Source of the DNA: Azadirachta indica | Lineage: Eukaryota > Streptophyta > Magnoliopsida > Sapindales > Meliaceae | Direction: 5' to 3' | DNA: 64,000 bases | NCBI GenBank assembly: GCA_022749755.1 | Contig: CM040453.1 | Span: 1,696,102-1,760,101 of the forward strand | Shown here: positions 40,432-52,480 of the stretch, piece by piece | Layout: each line of letters begins with the position of its first letter | Position numbering within the stretch: the first letter of the stretch is position 1 | Program-made: the position numbers and the translations under genes | The notes under the pieces: generated by a model | What the model was told of the DNA's origin: nothing | What the model saw: only the letters and a program-made list of their open reading frames with translations | The model's database searches: none

Positions 40432-41118
40432 CTTCATATATAGCAACCAAATTAATAAACGCTCGAATCCGCGTCTTTTATATATATATATATATATATA
40501 TACTGCATAAATTAAAGAAGACGAAGATGCAGATGCAGATGAAGAAGAAGAGGAAGAAGAATAAATTCGATGGCCATATATATGTCTATTACCCTTCAAA
40601 TTATTTCCCACTAGAAATTATATTATTATTATTATTATTTTATTCTAAGTTAAAATTTTGGATTTTTGCTATATATTTTAGATTGCAGATCGATCGATAT
40701 ATAATAGTTTTTGCATTTACAGTTAATTTATTAATAAAGATTAGTTTATTTTTTGTTAATCTTTAATTTGCATGCGTTTTCTTGATTTCGATTTATTAAT
40801 TGTTTTTTCTGCTGTTTGATTGTTATTATTATTATTATTATTATTTCGGCACAAATTTGCATATCAACGATGAAACCAAGGTCGGCCCGGCTGAATGAAA
40901 ATGGATATCTCCCATTCAAATGAAAAAAAATATTGTAGCTAATATATATAACTACAATTAATATATATTTAATACTTAAAAGGATTTTTATTAATTATAT
41001 AATATGATCAGAAAACTAAATAATACATAATCTTTATTGAATTTATTAATTATATAGATATTGCTGCTTATATATTATTTCTTCTGCTGATCATCATGTT
41101 GTACATCAAAGACGTATA

Positions 41119-41157
<39 letters not shown>

Positions 41158-41170
41158 GAATATTAATAAA
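40432..41170. other. Convergent spacer between CRP-A and CRP-C
   Basis: It holds the 3' flanks of both genes, with TA runs at 40482-40502 and 41122-41156 and ATT runs near 40621 and 40827. No gene is visible. Confidence 0.6.
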
Positions 41171-41284
41171 TTATCTTCTAAAGGGATCGTCCGAATTGGG
41201 TGGCCCAGGAAAAGCTTTTCCTCCTGCACGTACAAGAAGAAGAACTTACATTAATTAGTTGTATATTAATTTTATATGTATGTA

Positions 41285-41324
<40 letters not shown>

Positions 41325-41604
41325 GAGATGATCATATGAATATGAATATGAATATGAATATGAATATGAACATATATATACCCCTGATATGACAGTCGGT
41401 GCATTTAGTACTTTGGCACCAAGCATCGCACAAATATTTCCAAACACCATCCCTTACACAATCACTAAGACAATATTCACAAACATCCATGAAGCATTCT
41501 GCTTCTGTTCTTACAACCAAATTAACTCCAACTAATATTATTACTATCATTATTATTATCCAACAACACTTTCCATTGCTCCTGCTGCTTCTGCTGTAAC
41601 CCAT
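41171..41604 (-). CDS. CRP-C: small secreted eight-cysteine peptide, two exons
   Basis: Exons 41604-41382 and 41223-41171 join in phase 1 to 91 residues. The N-terminus MGYSRSSRSNGK is basic, followed by a strongly hydrophobic signal segment (WIIIMIVIILVGVNLVV) and a likely cleavage after RTEA. Mature Cys are at 37, 42, 45, 49, 59, 63, 68, 71: C-x4-C-x2-C-x3-C-x9-C-x3-C-x4-C-x2-C. The short second exon gives the tail GKAFPGPPNSDDPFRR. CRP-D shares the same eight-Cys frame with one-residue spacing changes and a similar basic N-terminus, so they are old paralogs. The gene faces CRP-A tail to tail. A TATA box lies upstream at 41677-41684. The intron is lined with TA and ATGAAT microsatellites. 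I cannot assign a function. Confidence 0.72.
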
Positions 41605-41676
41605 CTTCCCTTCTCTTAATTACTTATATATCTATTTGTGATCCCGTCGATCGAACAATGGCGCGGGCCACTACTC

Positions 41677-41684
41677 CTTTTATA
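41677..41684 (-). promoter_or_regulatory. TATA box of CRP-C
   Basis: On the minus strand GTATAAAAGGAG lies about 73 bases before the CRP-C ATG. Confidence 0.65.
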
Positions 41685-44600
41685 CATATGTGATCTCATC
41701 ACACTCACTCATGTATCCTAGCTAATTAATTAATTCATTATTCAGTTTTTGTGCATGCATATATCAATTAATTAATGCTCATTTCATTCATTCATTCATT
41801 ACTTCATACATAAAAAATTTATTAGCTTATATAAACTGATAATCATTAATTTCATTAATTCAATTAAAGCTTGTCCTACGTTTTACTATTTCATGCATAA
41901 AATTAATTAAACAACGTACGTACGCTTGTTCATTAATTAATTTGTTTCTCCATGGTCATCAATTTCATTCTACCTAATTATAATTAATAATTAATACTCA
42001 TCTCAATTATAAAGTTTTAATAAATGGTTTTCTCGGTTCGAATTTTTTTACCTAAAATACAAAACCGTCTTGATTTCAAATGTTAAAACAATATTGTTTT
42101 ACACACATATATAACTTTAAAAATTAAAAAAATTTCTTTAACTTCGAATATCCATTTTTTTTAGTGCAAGTATTGAGAATCAAACCAAATTAATGTTTGT
42201 AATTTTAAAAATAGATCAACTAAAACTAGACTGAATGATGTAAAAAAATGAGGTTTGTCTAAATTCGGTCTGATCAAATTTTTCAGATTTTGATTTTTTT
42301 ACTCATCCTTAAATAATATTACTTAATTAGGAATAATATTTTAAATAACATGCTTACAATTATTAGTAATGAGATGCTACTCTATACTCAATAAAGATAT
42401 CATCTACTTCAAAAAAAAAAAAAAAACCATCAAAATGAAAATAAGCGTAACCGTATACTGAAAAAAATAAACCTTATTTACCAATAATTATCAACAAAGA
42501 CATAATAATATGTAAAAGCAAGAAAAAACAAATATATAAAAGATACGGTTTTACTTAGTGAGGTCGGGGACGGCCGGTTGAATTTATTCACTATTTATCT
42601 AAAAAGATTATAAAGATGAAAGCAATTAGGAAACTTCTTCCAAAGCTAAATGAGTAGCCAAGGGAAAGTCTGGTATTTGGAAGGTCTTCCAATCAATAAA
42701 TATATATAGGAATTAATGTTCGATATATTTTCCAATCAACAGAGAGAAATTAATGTTTGATACAAGGGATTAGCACCGATGGATCCTAATTCACAAATGC
42801 TTTTCTTAATTTTTCTTACTACTCTCACCAGAATAAATGCTTTTTAATTACCCCTTAATTTTTGGCCTAATTAACCAATTCCCGTCTAATTTTCAAGAAA
42901 TAACCGTTACGCTATTATATTAATTCTTGGCCGAATTATCCACATCTGATATCCTTACAATTATCAACTATCAGTTGTTATCTTGGAAATTGAATGCTAA
43001 GTAGTTAAGTTCAATCTATAGGGATTACCAGAGAAACTAATATATGCTGGAAAGCTTGAATCTTTGTTCAAGCTTATATAAAATGAATGATTTTTTGCCA
43101 ATAATTATGATTTCAAGAAGAAGAAGAATCCCAAAACTATTAAGCATCAAATTTAGTGGAGTATACGTCATATTTGATATATTCAGGAGGAATAATGTCT
43201 CTGCCTAGGATAATTACATAGACTGTATACGCGAGCGAGTTTCACAGTTTCATTTTTTCATAACGACTTAAACCACTGGCCCGAACCTTTTTTCTTTTTT
43301 TTTTTTTTTCATAAATTGCAAAATGAAGAAAATTTGTAAGACTCAAACACAAGAATTGAAGGCAAAACATCAGTTTACTTACCAACGAGATCAACTGGAA
43401 GTATGTTCTAAAATATCCAAATTTTAATAAACAACCCATTTACAAATAAACATTTGATAGCGGATAGTATATATAAAGCACTTACATAATTGGTGGATTA
43501 ATTTTTGCCCAATAAAGACCGATCAAGAGTATACTCATGCATTATCCAGCAGCCATGCTCATCATATATATCGAAACCTTTTCTTGGAACCAATTAGGTT
43601 CAAGGATTTGGTGGATAGAACTTCGTTTGGAGCATCTTCACCTCGCCAACCACCAGAACCAACTGTGCGATTTATTCTCGGACCCTTGGGAGACTTTTTC
43701 ATGAGATATCAATAAAAATTAGGGGCAACGCAATCAACTCAATTAAGTCATCGTGTTCACTATCGTCTCTATATATGGAAGGAACTCATATCATTGCTGC
43801 AACCAAAACATTTTCATTAAATAGTTCACCTCCGCAGACTTTTGCTAAAAGTATAAGAGCACAGGACAGCGTCCATTAATCTTCCAGATTAGTTGCCAAT
43901 TGTACTCAAAATTTTTAGTTTCTTATGTTGTAAATTATTTATTGAATAATAACATTAATTAGGCTTTCTCAACTCTCAATATCTACCTATGTATATTGTT
44001 CCGTAAGTAATTTTTTAAATTGTCATTGGTGTTGTTTTGAAGGGATGAAATATCAGGGGAGAGTAGATCATGGAGAAAAGAAGAGGAGTGCTGATAATTT
44101 TACATATTGATGAAAAATTTTGAGCAGTTTTCCAATGATACCATAGCAAATTCATGGACGACCATAACATATGTAGCATTTGTATCTAGATCATATTTAA
44201 AGCTCGGATACGAATTATGACGCCATGTTGAGAATTTCAAAATGAAGGTACACAAATTAGATTGATAAACCAGCACAGCTAGCTGCACACAGAACGGAAC
44301 CATCATGAATTACACATTAAACTGAACACATTCATAGAATATTATTCTCATACATAGTTCCAATTTTTTCCCTATTTCTATTGAACTGCATGCTCATCAT
44401 TGGAAGAACCGATTCATTTTCTTAATGGAATTATGTAACAACAAAGCAGCTGCATGCATATATAGCATAACAAAGACCAAACAACCGAAAAAAAAAAAAA
44501 GAAGGAAAAAATGTTAACGCTGCTTTGGAGGTTAAAGAGGGCTTTCTGTCGATTTTATATGTTATATATATAACTTCAGCCGAAATGTCTTTTAAGATAA

Positions 44601-44734
44601 ACAAGAAGTGCTTTGGATAAAATACTTGGTAAATGATCTCTTAAAAGGTAATTTTTCAGAAATGAAAAGCAGCGTTCCATAAAGTGCTTCCAATTAAGCA
44701 TCTTTGTGGAAACTAGAGGAGGTGCTATAATATT

Positions 44735-44930
44735 TATGGAACGGAAAGATTACAACGGCGCAAGGAAAGAACTGATACAAATAATGAGGAAACTAATAGA
44801 TTTAGATAGGAAGCAATGTAAAATAAACCAAATTTGATTTCTGAATATTCGGTTTGATAACCTGCTGCTAATTCTTCTTCTGCTTCTGGTAAATCAAAAG
44901 GTAATCTCTTGCATTCCGCTATAGATTGAT
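44735..44930 (-). pseudogene. ndhA: Nuclear insertion of plastid DNA: fragment of ndhA exon 2
   Basis: The minus strand reads [20 protein letters not shown] then [20 protein letters not shown] and [11 protein letters not shown], which is the plastid NAD(P)H dehydrogenase subunit 1 (NdhA) sequence around the quinone-side region, with a few substitutions. Similarity stops at NLSVP and does not extend into plausible ndhA sequence on the other side, so only about 65 codons were retained. Mitochondrial nad1 differs in this stretch, so plastid origin is preferred. The fragment has no start of its own and is not expected to be functional. Confidence 0.8.
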
Positions 44931-44999
44931 TTCCCGTTCTGATTGTGGGTTTCTCTTGCATTTTTTCCTTAAACTGACGTCTAGCATATCCGAAGTGAT

Positions 45000-45190
45000 C
45001 TTTTACATGCCTGAAGCGTTTAAGTAAGAAGGTGCCCTTCGATCACACACGATCAGTTCTCTGCTGGATAATCAGATATATATCTAGAAGTACTTTTACA
45101 TGCCTGCGCAGAACCTTTGAAGTGAGAATGTGCCTTATTCACACAGGAGTACAGGAGTACTTAATTCTCTAGTGAATAATCAGATATCTC
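45000..45190 (+). repeat. Degenerate direct duplication, two units of about 90 bases
   Basis: Both units begin CTTTTACATGCCTG and end with ATAATCAGATAT, with matching blocks such as AAGTAAGAAGGTGCC and AAGTGAGAATGTGCC between. Small indels separate them. Confidence 0.65.
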
Positions 45191-46189
45191 GGTTGGCTGT
45201 GCTAATCATATATATGTTTGAGGAGTCAATAAAATAACATGCATGATATATATATTAAGGAAGAAACTGTAAGCCATGATTTCAGAGAAAACTTTTTGGC
45301 TACTAAATTAATGGGCACATTTAGTTGAGCAGGAGATCAAGAACACAACTCAATCACATTATTGTCATTGGAATTGTAGGATTGTTAAATTGAGAACAAC
45401 TTAAATTTTTTGAATCAATACCGCTGTAGATGCATTAATTTGTCCCTAAAAAACAAGTACTCTTTATAATTAAAGACTCAGGATTTCACAACTACATGTA
45501 ATTCAATTAATTGCGCATTTTTGTAGTGAAATAATGCTGTAAAATGAGAAAAAAATTTAAAATAAATTAATGCAAAATGAGACCAACACATTGACGAATT
45601 AAACTTGAAGCTCATCTTGGCTTCTTATAATTAAACTGAATTCCTCGAGCTGCAAGCCAGCTGTGGCATTAAGATCTGTAACTATACATATTTGGTAATA
45701 TATAATTAAAGAACATTACACGATGATGTTCATATATAATATTACGCGGTCTTTATGACAGACATTACACGACTGTCTCGTGATACATATGTGTGGTGAG
45801 TACTATTTTGTGTTTAATTTACAAATATACTAATGAAAGGACTTTATGGTAAATTTACAAACTATTTTAGAATAATATATATATATATATAATATGAATC
45901 AAGTTAAAGGTTAATTTACATGCAATTAATATATATATATATATATATATACTCCTTAATTTTCAAAGCATCATCTACTTCTTAAAGATCTATTAGTAAC
46001 AAGAATCTGCATCACTAATTATTAATTACACTTAAGAAATTAATTTTATATATTATAGAAGAATGAAGAGGAGTTTGACAAATGATAAGTGAGTAGTTTA
46101 CTCACTTATTTTATATTTTCAAACTTATATATGTGCGCAAATTCTTAAACTCTGGTGTTGTTTTAATGAAATTCTATGTTTTTGTGTAG

Positions 46190-46830
46190 AAAGGTAGAAA
46201 ATTACAGCTAAATTAATAAACTTCACCAAAACCAAATAAAAAAGGATAAGTCATCAAAGACAAGGATCAAACTGCAAGAAAATGTGGACCAATATGCAAA
46301 CATTTCAAAGCTGGAAGGCAAAAACATGGCGCGCCATATCCTAGGGCGTGCTTACCCTAGCTACTGCCCTTAGGCCAAATTTTGGCCTTATTTGTGGCGC
46401 GCTCACAACGTGGATTCTAAGTGACATTTAAGTCATGATTTTGCCCAATTTTAACCATTGGATGAAGGATGTATGACTAGATTTAATAGTATCCTAAGTT
46501 TTTATCATTTAGAAGAAGAACAGCCACTATATCCAAGAATAATATATAAGAGGTAGTTTTAGAGAGAGAAAAAATAGAAGAGAGGGAATTGCTAGAGAGA
46601 AATAGGAGAATTCATCAAGTTTAAAGCCTTTGAGAAAAAACTTGAAGACTCGGTGTTAAAGCTCATCATCTTTAGTTTATTTTCTTAAACTTCATTTTTA
46701 TTTTGAAATTTTTTTATTTTGGGTTTTTATTTTCATTATGAACTTAATTGTGGGTGATTATTGTTATAAATTTTCTATTTTTAGAAGATGATTTTCATTA
46801 TGAACTTAATTGTGGAATTTTTCTTGCACT
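46190..46830. mobile_element. Possible relic of a mobile element
   Basis: The stretch has the palindrome ATGGCGCGCCAT (46326-46337), a second GGCGCGC, a GA-rich region, and a 23-base direct repeat with TTTCATTATGAACTTAATTG at 46731 and 46793. Composition differs from the surrounding DNA. I could not find terminal repeats or coding, so this is tentative. Confidence 0.25.
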
Positions 46831-47366
46831 GATTTTATTGATAAATGTTTGGCTAAATTTTAGAGATATATTTTAGATTTGAAAAACTTTTATATTGAGA
46901 TAGTAATCATTTTAACACTTGAGAACCATGTTTTTTCTAAGTTAATAAAGTTGGAGGAATTTTAGTCAGTTATTGTTATTTTAATTTTAAACTCACTTGA
47001 ATTTTTCTTAACCTATGCACTTAATGCTAATAAAATTTTTAATTAAGAGAACATATTAATAAAAATTATTTGATTAAACATAAATGAATCATATACTAGT
47101 TGTTCTTTTTATATAGTTTAAATTTAATTTTCATGAGATTTGAAAAAAATTTTAATTCTCAATTTAATATATTGAGAGTTTGTCAAGATAAATATGTCAA
47201 CATAGTTTTAAATGTTAATATTAAAACTATTATTAACATACATGTTAAACAAAACTATATATATTATAAAGTCACCGTACGTATTAATTAAGAAACTTGT
47301 ATCAATATAGCATGGAAGCTAGAGGCATTATCTAGGGGTACGGTCAGAGAAACACAAATATATATA

Positions 47367-47399
<33 letters not shown>

Positions 47400-47944
47400 T
47401 CGAACAATTAATAAAGAAATAAACAAAGAGAGGTGGGTTGGAACGCATAATCACTTGGCCCATCTTGCGAAAATATCAAATGGGAAATAGTTAATCAATC
47501 ATGCACATTGAAGAGAAATTAATGCAAAACATATCACGTTGGCTTTGGCAAAGCTGCAGGCACTGCATATATTTTTATTCATTGCAGAATTAATGAAGGG
47601 TGCAGAACCAGGAAACAGAGCTCCGATTTTGACATTAATCAATCGTTTTCTAAAACAGTTTTGACAATTTTCTTCACATAATCTAAGATTTAGCTATGGT
47701 TGGATTTGGCCTCACTGCCCGCAGCCAAATTAAACTTCAACAATAATAATATATATAATATTATTGCAACAGAGTAGCTATGTATTATAGGGTTCCGTTG
47801 TGCAACAATATTAATAATCACAATCGTACGTCAACCTATCATCAATAATTAAGAACTAATTAAATTTTTACCAAAATGATCCGGCTGATGAAATTAACCA
47901 GATCTCATGCAATGAATTACTCAGTTTGAATATATATATCCTAT

Positions 47945-48314
47945 CTAATTCCAGAAGATAGCCAAGGCCGCAGACATAATCAATATAGCCATCCAATGGA
48001 AGTTTCCAGGCAGAAATGAGGTAGCTGCTGAAATCAACAAATTAATTAAAGTTAAAAAAAAGTAATTAGGAACCCATTATTAATTTGCTTTAATTGGATA
48101 ATAAATTCAACTAAGTTAATTATATATATGTCATTTGTCACTCTTGCTTGGGCATGCAATCGATCCTTCTCACCTTGACTCTCTTCAAGAAGATCATGTG
48201 GAATATATCTTTGCATATTTGCAACTCCGATCCCAGCACTTGCACAGTCAGATCTGGGGTTGCCTTAATTATCAGAAACAAGATCAAATTAATTTTATTT
48301 TTTTAGTTGAATTA

Positions 48315-48355
<41 letters not shown>

Positions 48356-49240
48356 ATGGTCATGAGAGAGAAAAATTTATATATATATATATATATAGGA
48401 GATTATATTAATTATACATATATATTGTGTTACATATTTACGTACGTTCACTGTAGCATGGAAAGTAAGAAATGTTGAGAAGATTACGGAAACCAGGACT
48501 GCAGTCGCATATGTGTTGATACATTGATATGTTTTTGCATGTACCTACTCCGCAGTTTATAAAAGAGCAAGCTGTACATACATATACTATTAGAAGCACG
48601 ATCACCAGTTAAAATAATAGATAAGAGGAAATTAATTAATTAATCAATTAAACCATGAAGCATGCAATTAATTCCAGAGAGAGTACGGTGATTACGATCA
48701 AAGGCAGATGATATATTGAGAGGAATATTTTCTATCTCTGGAACTACTGCTGATGATGGAGCTGGCTCGCAATTTTTATTGTTTTGAGTACCTGAAAAAA
48801 AAGAAATTAAAGAAAGAAATTTTTGTTATTAATTAGTAATAAAAACAGATCAGAGTGATGTGATGAAATTAAACCGATGGAGTTAGCTACGAATCCAAAA
48901 ATATATTATATATAAGCACGTATAGAGAAAGAGAAATTATATGAAGAGCTTTATTTATTATATATTACGTACAGTCTGGATATAAGCAGGGGAGGAAGTT
49001 GAAATAATTTAGTCGATCGTTCTTGGCTCTCTTCCAACCAGGTTCACATTCACAGACATAGGCAAATAGAGATGTGCTATTGGCTTTGCATGTACCCTTT
49101 CCACAATTTACATTGTCACACAAGTTCTCTGTAAATAATTCACAAAAACCACAAAATTAAATTAAATTACGTACATATACATCGATCTGTAAACATGTGA
49201 GTATATATAGATGTTAATCGGAGAAAGAAAATTGAAGATG

Positions 49241-49295
<55 letters not shown>

Positions 49296-49438
49296 ACATA
49301 AGCACCGTAGAAATTATTATTAGGAGCCAAAGTATCAACAAATCCCCCAGAAGCAGCAACATCTACAGCAGCAGTAGGTAGCAACACCGCTAGCACTGCT
49401 AGAAAAGCCATGACATTTGTATCAAACCATGTATGCAT
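47945..49438 (-). CDS. Secreted EGF-like protein with two EGF-type modules and a C-terminal hydrophobic anchor
   Basis: Six exons close in frame to 227 residues: 49438-49306, 49128-48973, 48791-48696, 48571-48446, 48263-48174, 48027-47945. Every intron is phase 1, the pattern expected for shuffled extracellular modules. Residues 1 to about 30 are a signal peptide (FLAVLAVLLPTAAVDVAA). The first module (exon 2) reads NLCDNVNCGKGTCKA and CECEPGWKR; the second (exon 4) reads CSFINCGVGTCKN and CDCSPGF. The last exon ends in a hydrophobic stretch, WMAILIMSAALAIFWN, directly at the stop, which suggests a GPI-anchor signal or a membrane tail. The start could also be the in-frame ATG at 49411. Plants carry small uncharacterised genes of this type, often labelled EGF-like or delta-like; function is unknown. 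Intron 1 holds a CA/TA microsatellite. Confidence 0.8.
49243..49294. repeat. Compound (AC)n(AT)n microsatellite in intron 1 of the EGF-like gene
   Basis: About 18 AC units run directly into about 8 AT units. Confidence 0.95.
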
Positions 49439-50039
49439 CCTCTTAATTACGAAAGAGATTGATTGTAATTTAAGACGACAGACATAAATTTATCTACTTG
49501 TATATATTGGAAACGCTTCTACTGATGCTACAGCAGAATTTGACCAGATATATTTCCCGAGATCGACGAAGAGGACCAAGTTAATTTTAGAAGAAGGTAG
49601 GACTCCAAATTTTTTAAGCTAAGCTTTATTTATTTAGTCTATATTGCACAACAATTATGGAGTTAACAAGATCAATACTCACCCTACCAACAAACTTGAA
49701 GTCGATGGCTACAGCAGATTTTGGAGGTACGTACAATTAAGTCAAAGCCAGACAAATATATTTTAAAACAAACATGCATGATATATGTACATATATACAT
49801 GAATTATTATTATATTAGCTTGGGTTTAGCGTTGTTTTTGTTGCTGTCACTTATCTGGATGGTACAATCATGGCTTTTATATTTGTCTTCGATTTTATTT
49901 AATGCAGCCTCTTTTCACCTCCTTTTATATTGAAATACCTCAAAACTCCCTGCTATGAAAATTAAAGTTTCTGTTAAAATTAACAGAATATTTATGAATT
50001 TTTAATTTTATCTCTAACCCAACCCAAAAAATTAAAAAG

Positions 50040-50102
50040 CTTCAGTCTAATAATAGAATTCTTGCCCTCTCATTTAGAGGGCAGGGGTTTGAATCTTGAT
50101 TA
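50040..50102 (+). repeat. tRNA-like sequence, possible SINE head
   Basis: It has an A-box-like TCAGTCTAATAATAGAAT, a possible anticodon stem-loop (GCCCTC, seven-base loop, GAGGGC) and a B-box-like GGTTTGAATCT in the right order and spacing. The acceptor stem does not close, so it is not a functional tRNA gene; a tRNA-derived SINE or tRNA relic fits. Confidence 0.35.
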
Positions 50103-50710
50103 TATATATTTTTTACAATACAGAGTTTTCAAGTGGTAATTTTTCCTGCATTAGTATACAAATATATGTAGTACTCTATATACATATTTTGGAGAACATA
50201 TAAATATGTAATTGAGGAATATCATATTTAATTTTATTCATAAGTACTGAATGTAGCATTTCTTGACAAAGTAAACATTATCTTAGGTATGTATATATGT
50301 TGTTATTGATTTAAGGTTCGTTTGGCATTACTTATTATTATTTCATAAGTGTTAATTAGCACTTGTAAACCGTAGATGGAATGTTTGGTATATTTAAGAA
50401 AAATTACTTATCATAAAAATTTAGCATTTAAAGTAATTTTTCACTTAGCACAATTTTAATACTTTTTTAAAATTAGCAATTGAAGTGCTTAGGTGGGTAG
50501 CACCTAAAAATTTAATGAATTTTTTTGTTTTCGAAAATGTCCCTGAACAAAATTTCAAATTATAATTTTTGTGGGGTTAAAAAGTTTATAGTATATACAT
50601 TGTATATCTTTTTGGACGAACACCTACCACAACCAATCAATTGCTTTAATTAGTTTACTCAACATTAATTGGTTTAATTCGATTTGATTTTACAACTTGA
50701 TGTATTTAAA

Positions 50711-50785
50711 AGAAGAAGAAGAAGAAGAAGAAGAAGAAGAAGAAGAAGAAAACATTAACATTAATATTAATATTAATATTAATAT
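50711..50785. repeat. (GAA)n followed by an ATTAAT-type microsatellite
   Basis: About 13 GAA units, then repeated ATTAAT units. Confidence 0.95.
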
Positions 50786-50993
50786 TCATGCAGATATATT
50801 AGAGTACGACGCGTGCTAGAGAAATATAGTTGTGAATGAAACTGATTATTATTTATTTATTATTAAATTTATTCTTCCGATATGGCATGATATATATGAT
50901 CTTATTAACAGCAAGCAATAATACATAGATAGCAGGTGCAGCTGGTTTATTAGGAATTAACTAGTAGAGCAGAGGTAAGCAGTAAGGAGTATG

Positions 50994-51245
50994 CTAGTAT
51001 TCGTAGCAGCCGTAGCAGGGACCGCCGTCAAAGCACATTATCTGGAGGCAGTCCATGGGATAAAAATCCATACTAAAGTTACAATCGAACCGACACCTAT
51101 CACAACTTCCTCTATCAGGACATTTTTGCGCCTCCACATTCCTCACTACCAAAGTCGTCCACATTAATAATACTGATAATAATACCATTATTAACATTCT
51201 CATTCCCAACCTGCTGCCACTTCTTCTGCTCATGTAACAACCCAT
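50994..51245 (-). CDS. CRP-D: small secreted eight-cysteine peptide, single exon
   Basis: 83 residues in one exon. The basic N-terminus MGCYMSRRSGSRLGMR precedes a hydrophobic signal segment (LIMVLLSVLLMWTTLVV) with likely cleavage after NVEA. Mature Cys are at 42, 48, 51, 55, 66, 71, 77, 80: C-x5-C-x2-C-x3-C-x10-C-x4-C-x5-C-x2-C, the CRP-C frame with slightly longer loops. The peptide ends CYGCYEY with no tail exon. A TATA box lies at 51348-51355. It is divergent from CRP-B (starts about 1.2 kb apart). Family and function are not recognised; an extracellular disulfide-rich peptide is the safe statement. Confidence 0.7.
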   Translation of the reverse strand: MGCYMSRRSGSRLGMRMLIMVLLSVLLMWTTLVVRNVEAQKCPDRGSCDRCRFDCNFSMDFYPMDCLQIMCFDGGPCYGCYEY

Positions 51246-51347
51246 TTTAGTTAATTCTCTTTTCTTCTCGATCGATCTAATTTCACTTCTTCTTAATTGT
51301 TAAGATAATATATATCATCTGTTGCTGAGTCGTCCCCCATCGGTACC

Positions 51348-51355
51348 CTTTTATA
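51348..51355 (-). promoter_or_regulatory. TATA box of CRP-D
   Basis: On the minus strand AGTATAAAAGGGTACC lies about 103 bases before the ATG. Confidence 0.65.
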
Positions 51356-52367
51356 CTTGAGTCTTTTTATCAACGGACACCACTCCATCTCATATGTCTA
51401 CTTAATATTCGCTCATTAATCACTTTATTTATTTATTTATTTATTTATGTTAACAATTAATTAATAACGTGCCTTCGATCCTTCTACTGTATTAATTAAT
51501 TCATTCATTTATTCATGCTCGTTAATTCATTCATAATGAACAATGTATAAGTATCGTTGATCTTACGTGTGGTTTAGCATGGAAAAAGTAAAAAACGTAC
51601 GTACGTTGAGAACATCATTTTTGTAACCAGCAGGATATATAACATTGCAAATAATTAAATATTATGGACTACTTCTACTCTTAATTGATATTGAAATTAA
51701 TTATGGAATTTATTACTAATTAATAAGCCCTCACTAACTTATGCATATATACTCGTTCAAATAACAAATCAAAAAATTTATATATAGTTAAGAATTACTT
51801 ACTTGCTTATAAATGCAATATATATATATATATATATATATTAGCTCTTTCTTTCATAGCTAGCTAGCTAGCTAGCTATAGGGAGCCAAATGTTATAAAC
51901 CTTTTTCTTAATTCAGTATTACATGTATGTCATGATATACATGGTAGCAAGAGAGTTCAATTTTAACTGATTTTCTATATATCCTTATAACCTTAATTCT
52001 TTTAATCATGGACTTCCTTCATATACATATATATATATATATGTTTGAATTAATTAATTCTTTTTACTAAAACATATGTAATTAGAATTTTTATGCATAA
52101 ATATTAACGGATCGATCCAAAAAAAAAAAACAGGAAAATTATATATTATATTTTAAGAATTGATTAAATAATTAATACCAACTAAATTAATTAATGTTTA
52201 AACCACAAGTTTAATTAACAAAATTTTTCACTATTAATCTTAAATTAAGAATGGATCGAGCTCAAGTCAAAGTGAGATGAATACTGGATGGATCCTTTAA
52301 TTTTGCAGCTAAAATTAGCTAATGGTAGCAAACCCAAACAAACTTCATTTATAGCTGATAAGACATG
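51356..52367. promoter_or_regulatory. Divergent spacer between CRP-D and CRP-B
   Basis: AT-rich, with an (ATTT)n run near 51426, a (CTAG)n run near 51860 and TA runs near 51822 and 52026. The segment 52290-52367 resembles the upstream region of the broken third CRP copy (for example AACCCAAACAAACT), so it belongs to the duplicated unit. Confidence 0.5.
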
Positions 52368-52375
52368 TATATAAG
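52368..52375 (+). promoter_or_regulatory. TATA box of CRP-B
   Basis: TATATAAG followed by GACCCCAGATGG, matching the CRP-A promoter context; it lies 106 bases before the ATG. Confidence 0.7.
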
Positions 52376-52480
52376 GACCCCAGATGGTATCCAAAAATTG
52401 CAAAACAAAAAAAAAAAAAAAAAAAGGGAAAATAATTAGTAAAGAAAGGAGAAAAAAAAAAAAAGAAATAAAGAAATAAA

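Larger units (their letters stand above)
41605..47944. other. Gene-poor 6.3 kb between CRP-C and the EGF-like gene
   Basis: AT-rich spacer. It contains the CRP-C promoter, a plastid ndhA fragment (44735-44930), a degenerate direct duplication (45000-45190) and a possible old element (about 46190-46830). A 46-codon open frame on the minus strand from 43702 (starting MKKSPKGPRINRTVGSGG) is too short to call. No other coding region stood out. Confidence 0.55.
49439..50993. other. Spacer between the EGF-like gene promoter and CRP-D
   Basis: It contains the EGF-like gene's upstream region, a tRNA-like sequence near 50040-50100, a GAA microsatellite (50711-50750) and an (ATT/AAT)-type run (50758-50785). 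No gene is seen. Confidence 0.6.

Noticed and set aside
43576..43702. 46-codon minus-strand open frame starting MKKSPKGPRINR
   Set aside because: Too short, with no signal peptide, no homology recalled and no splice context to extend it.
44735..44930. Mitochondrial nad1 as the source of the organelle fragment
   Set aside because: The block [15 protein letters not shown] and [11 protein letters not shown] is the plastid NdhA version; Nad1 differs in these positions as I remember them.
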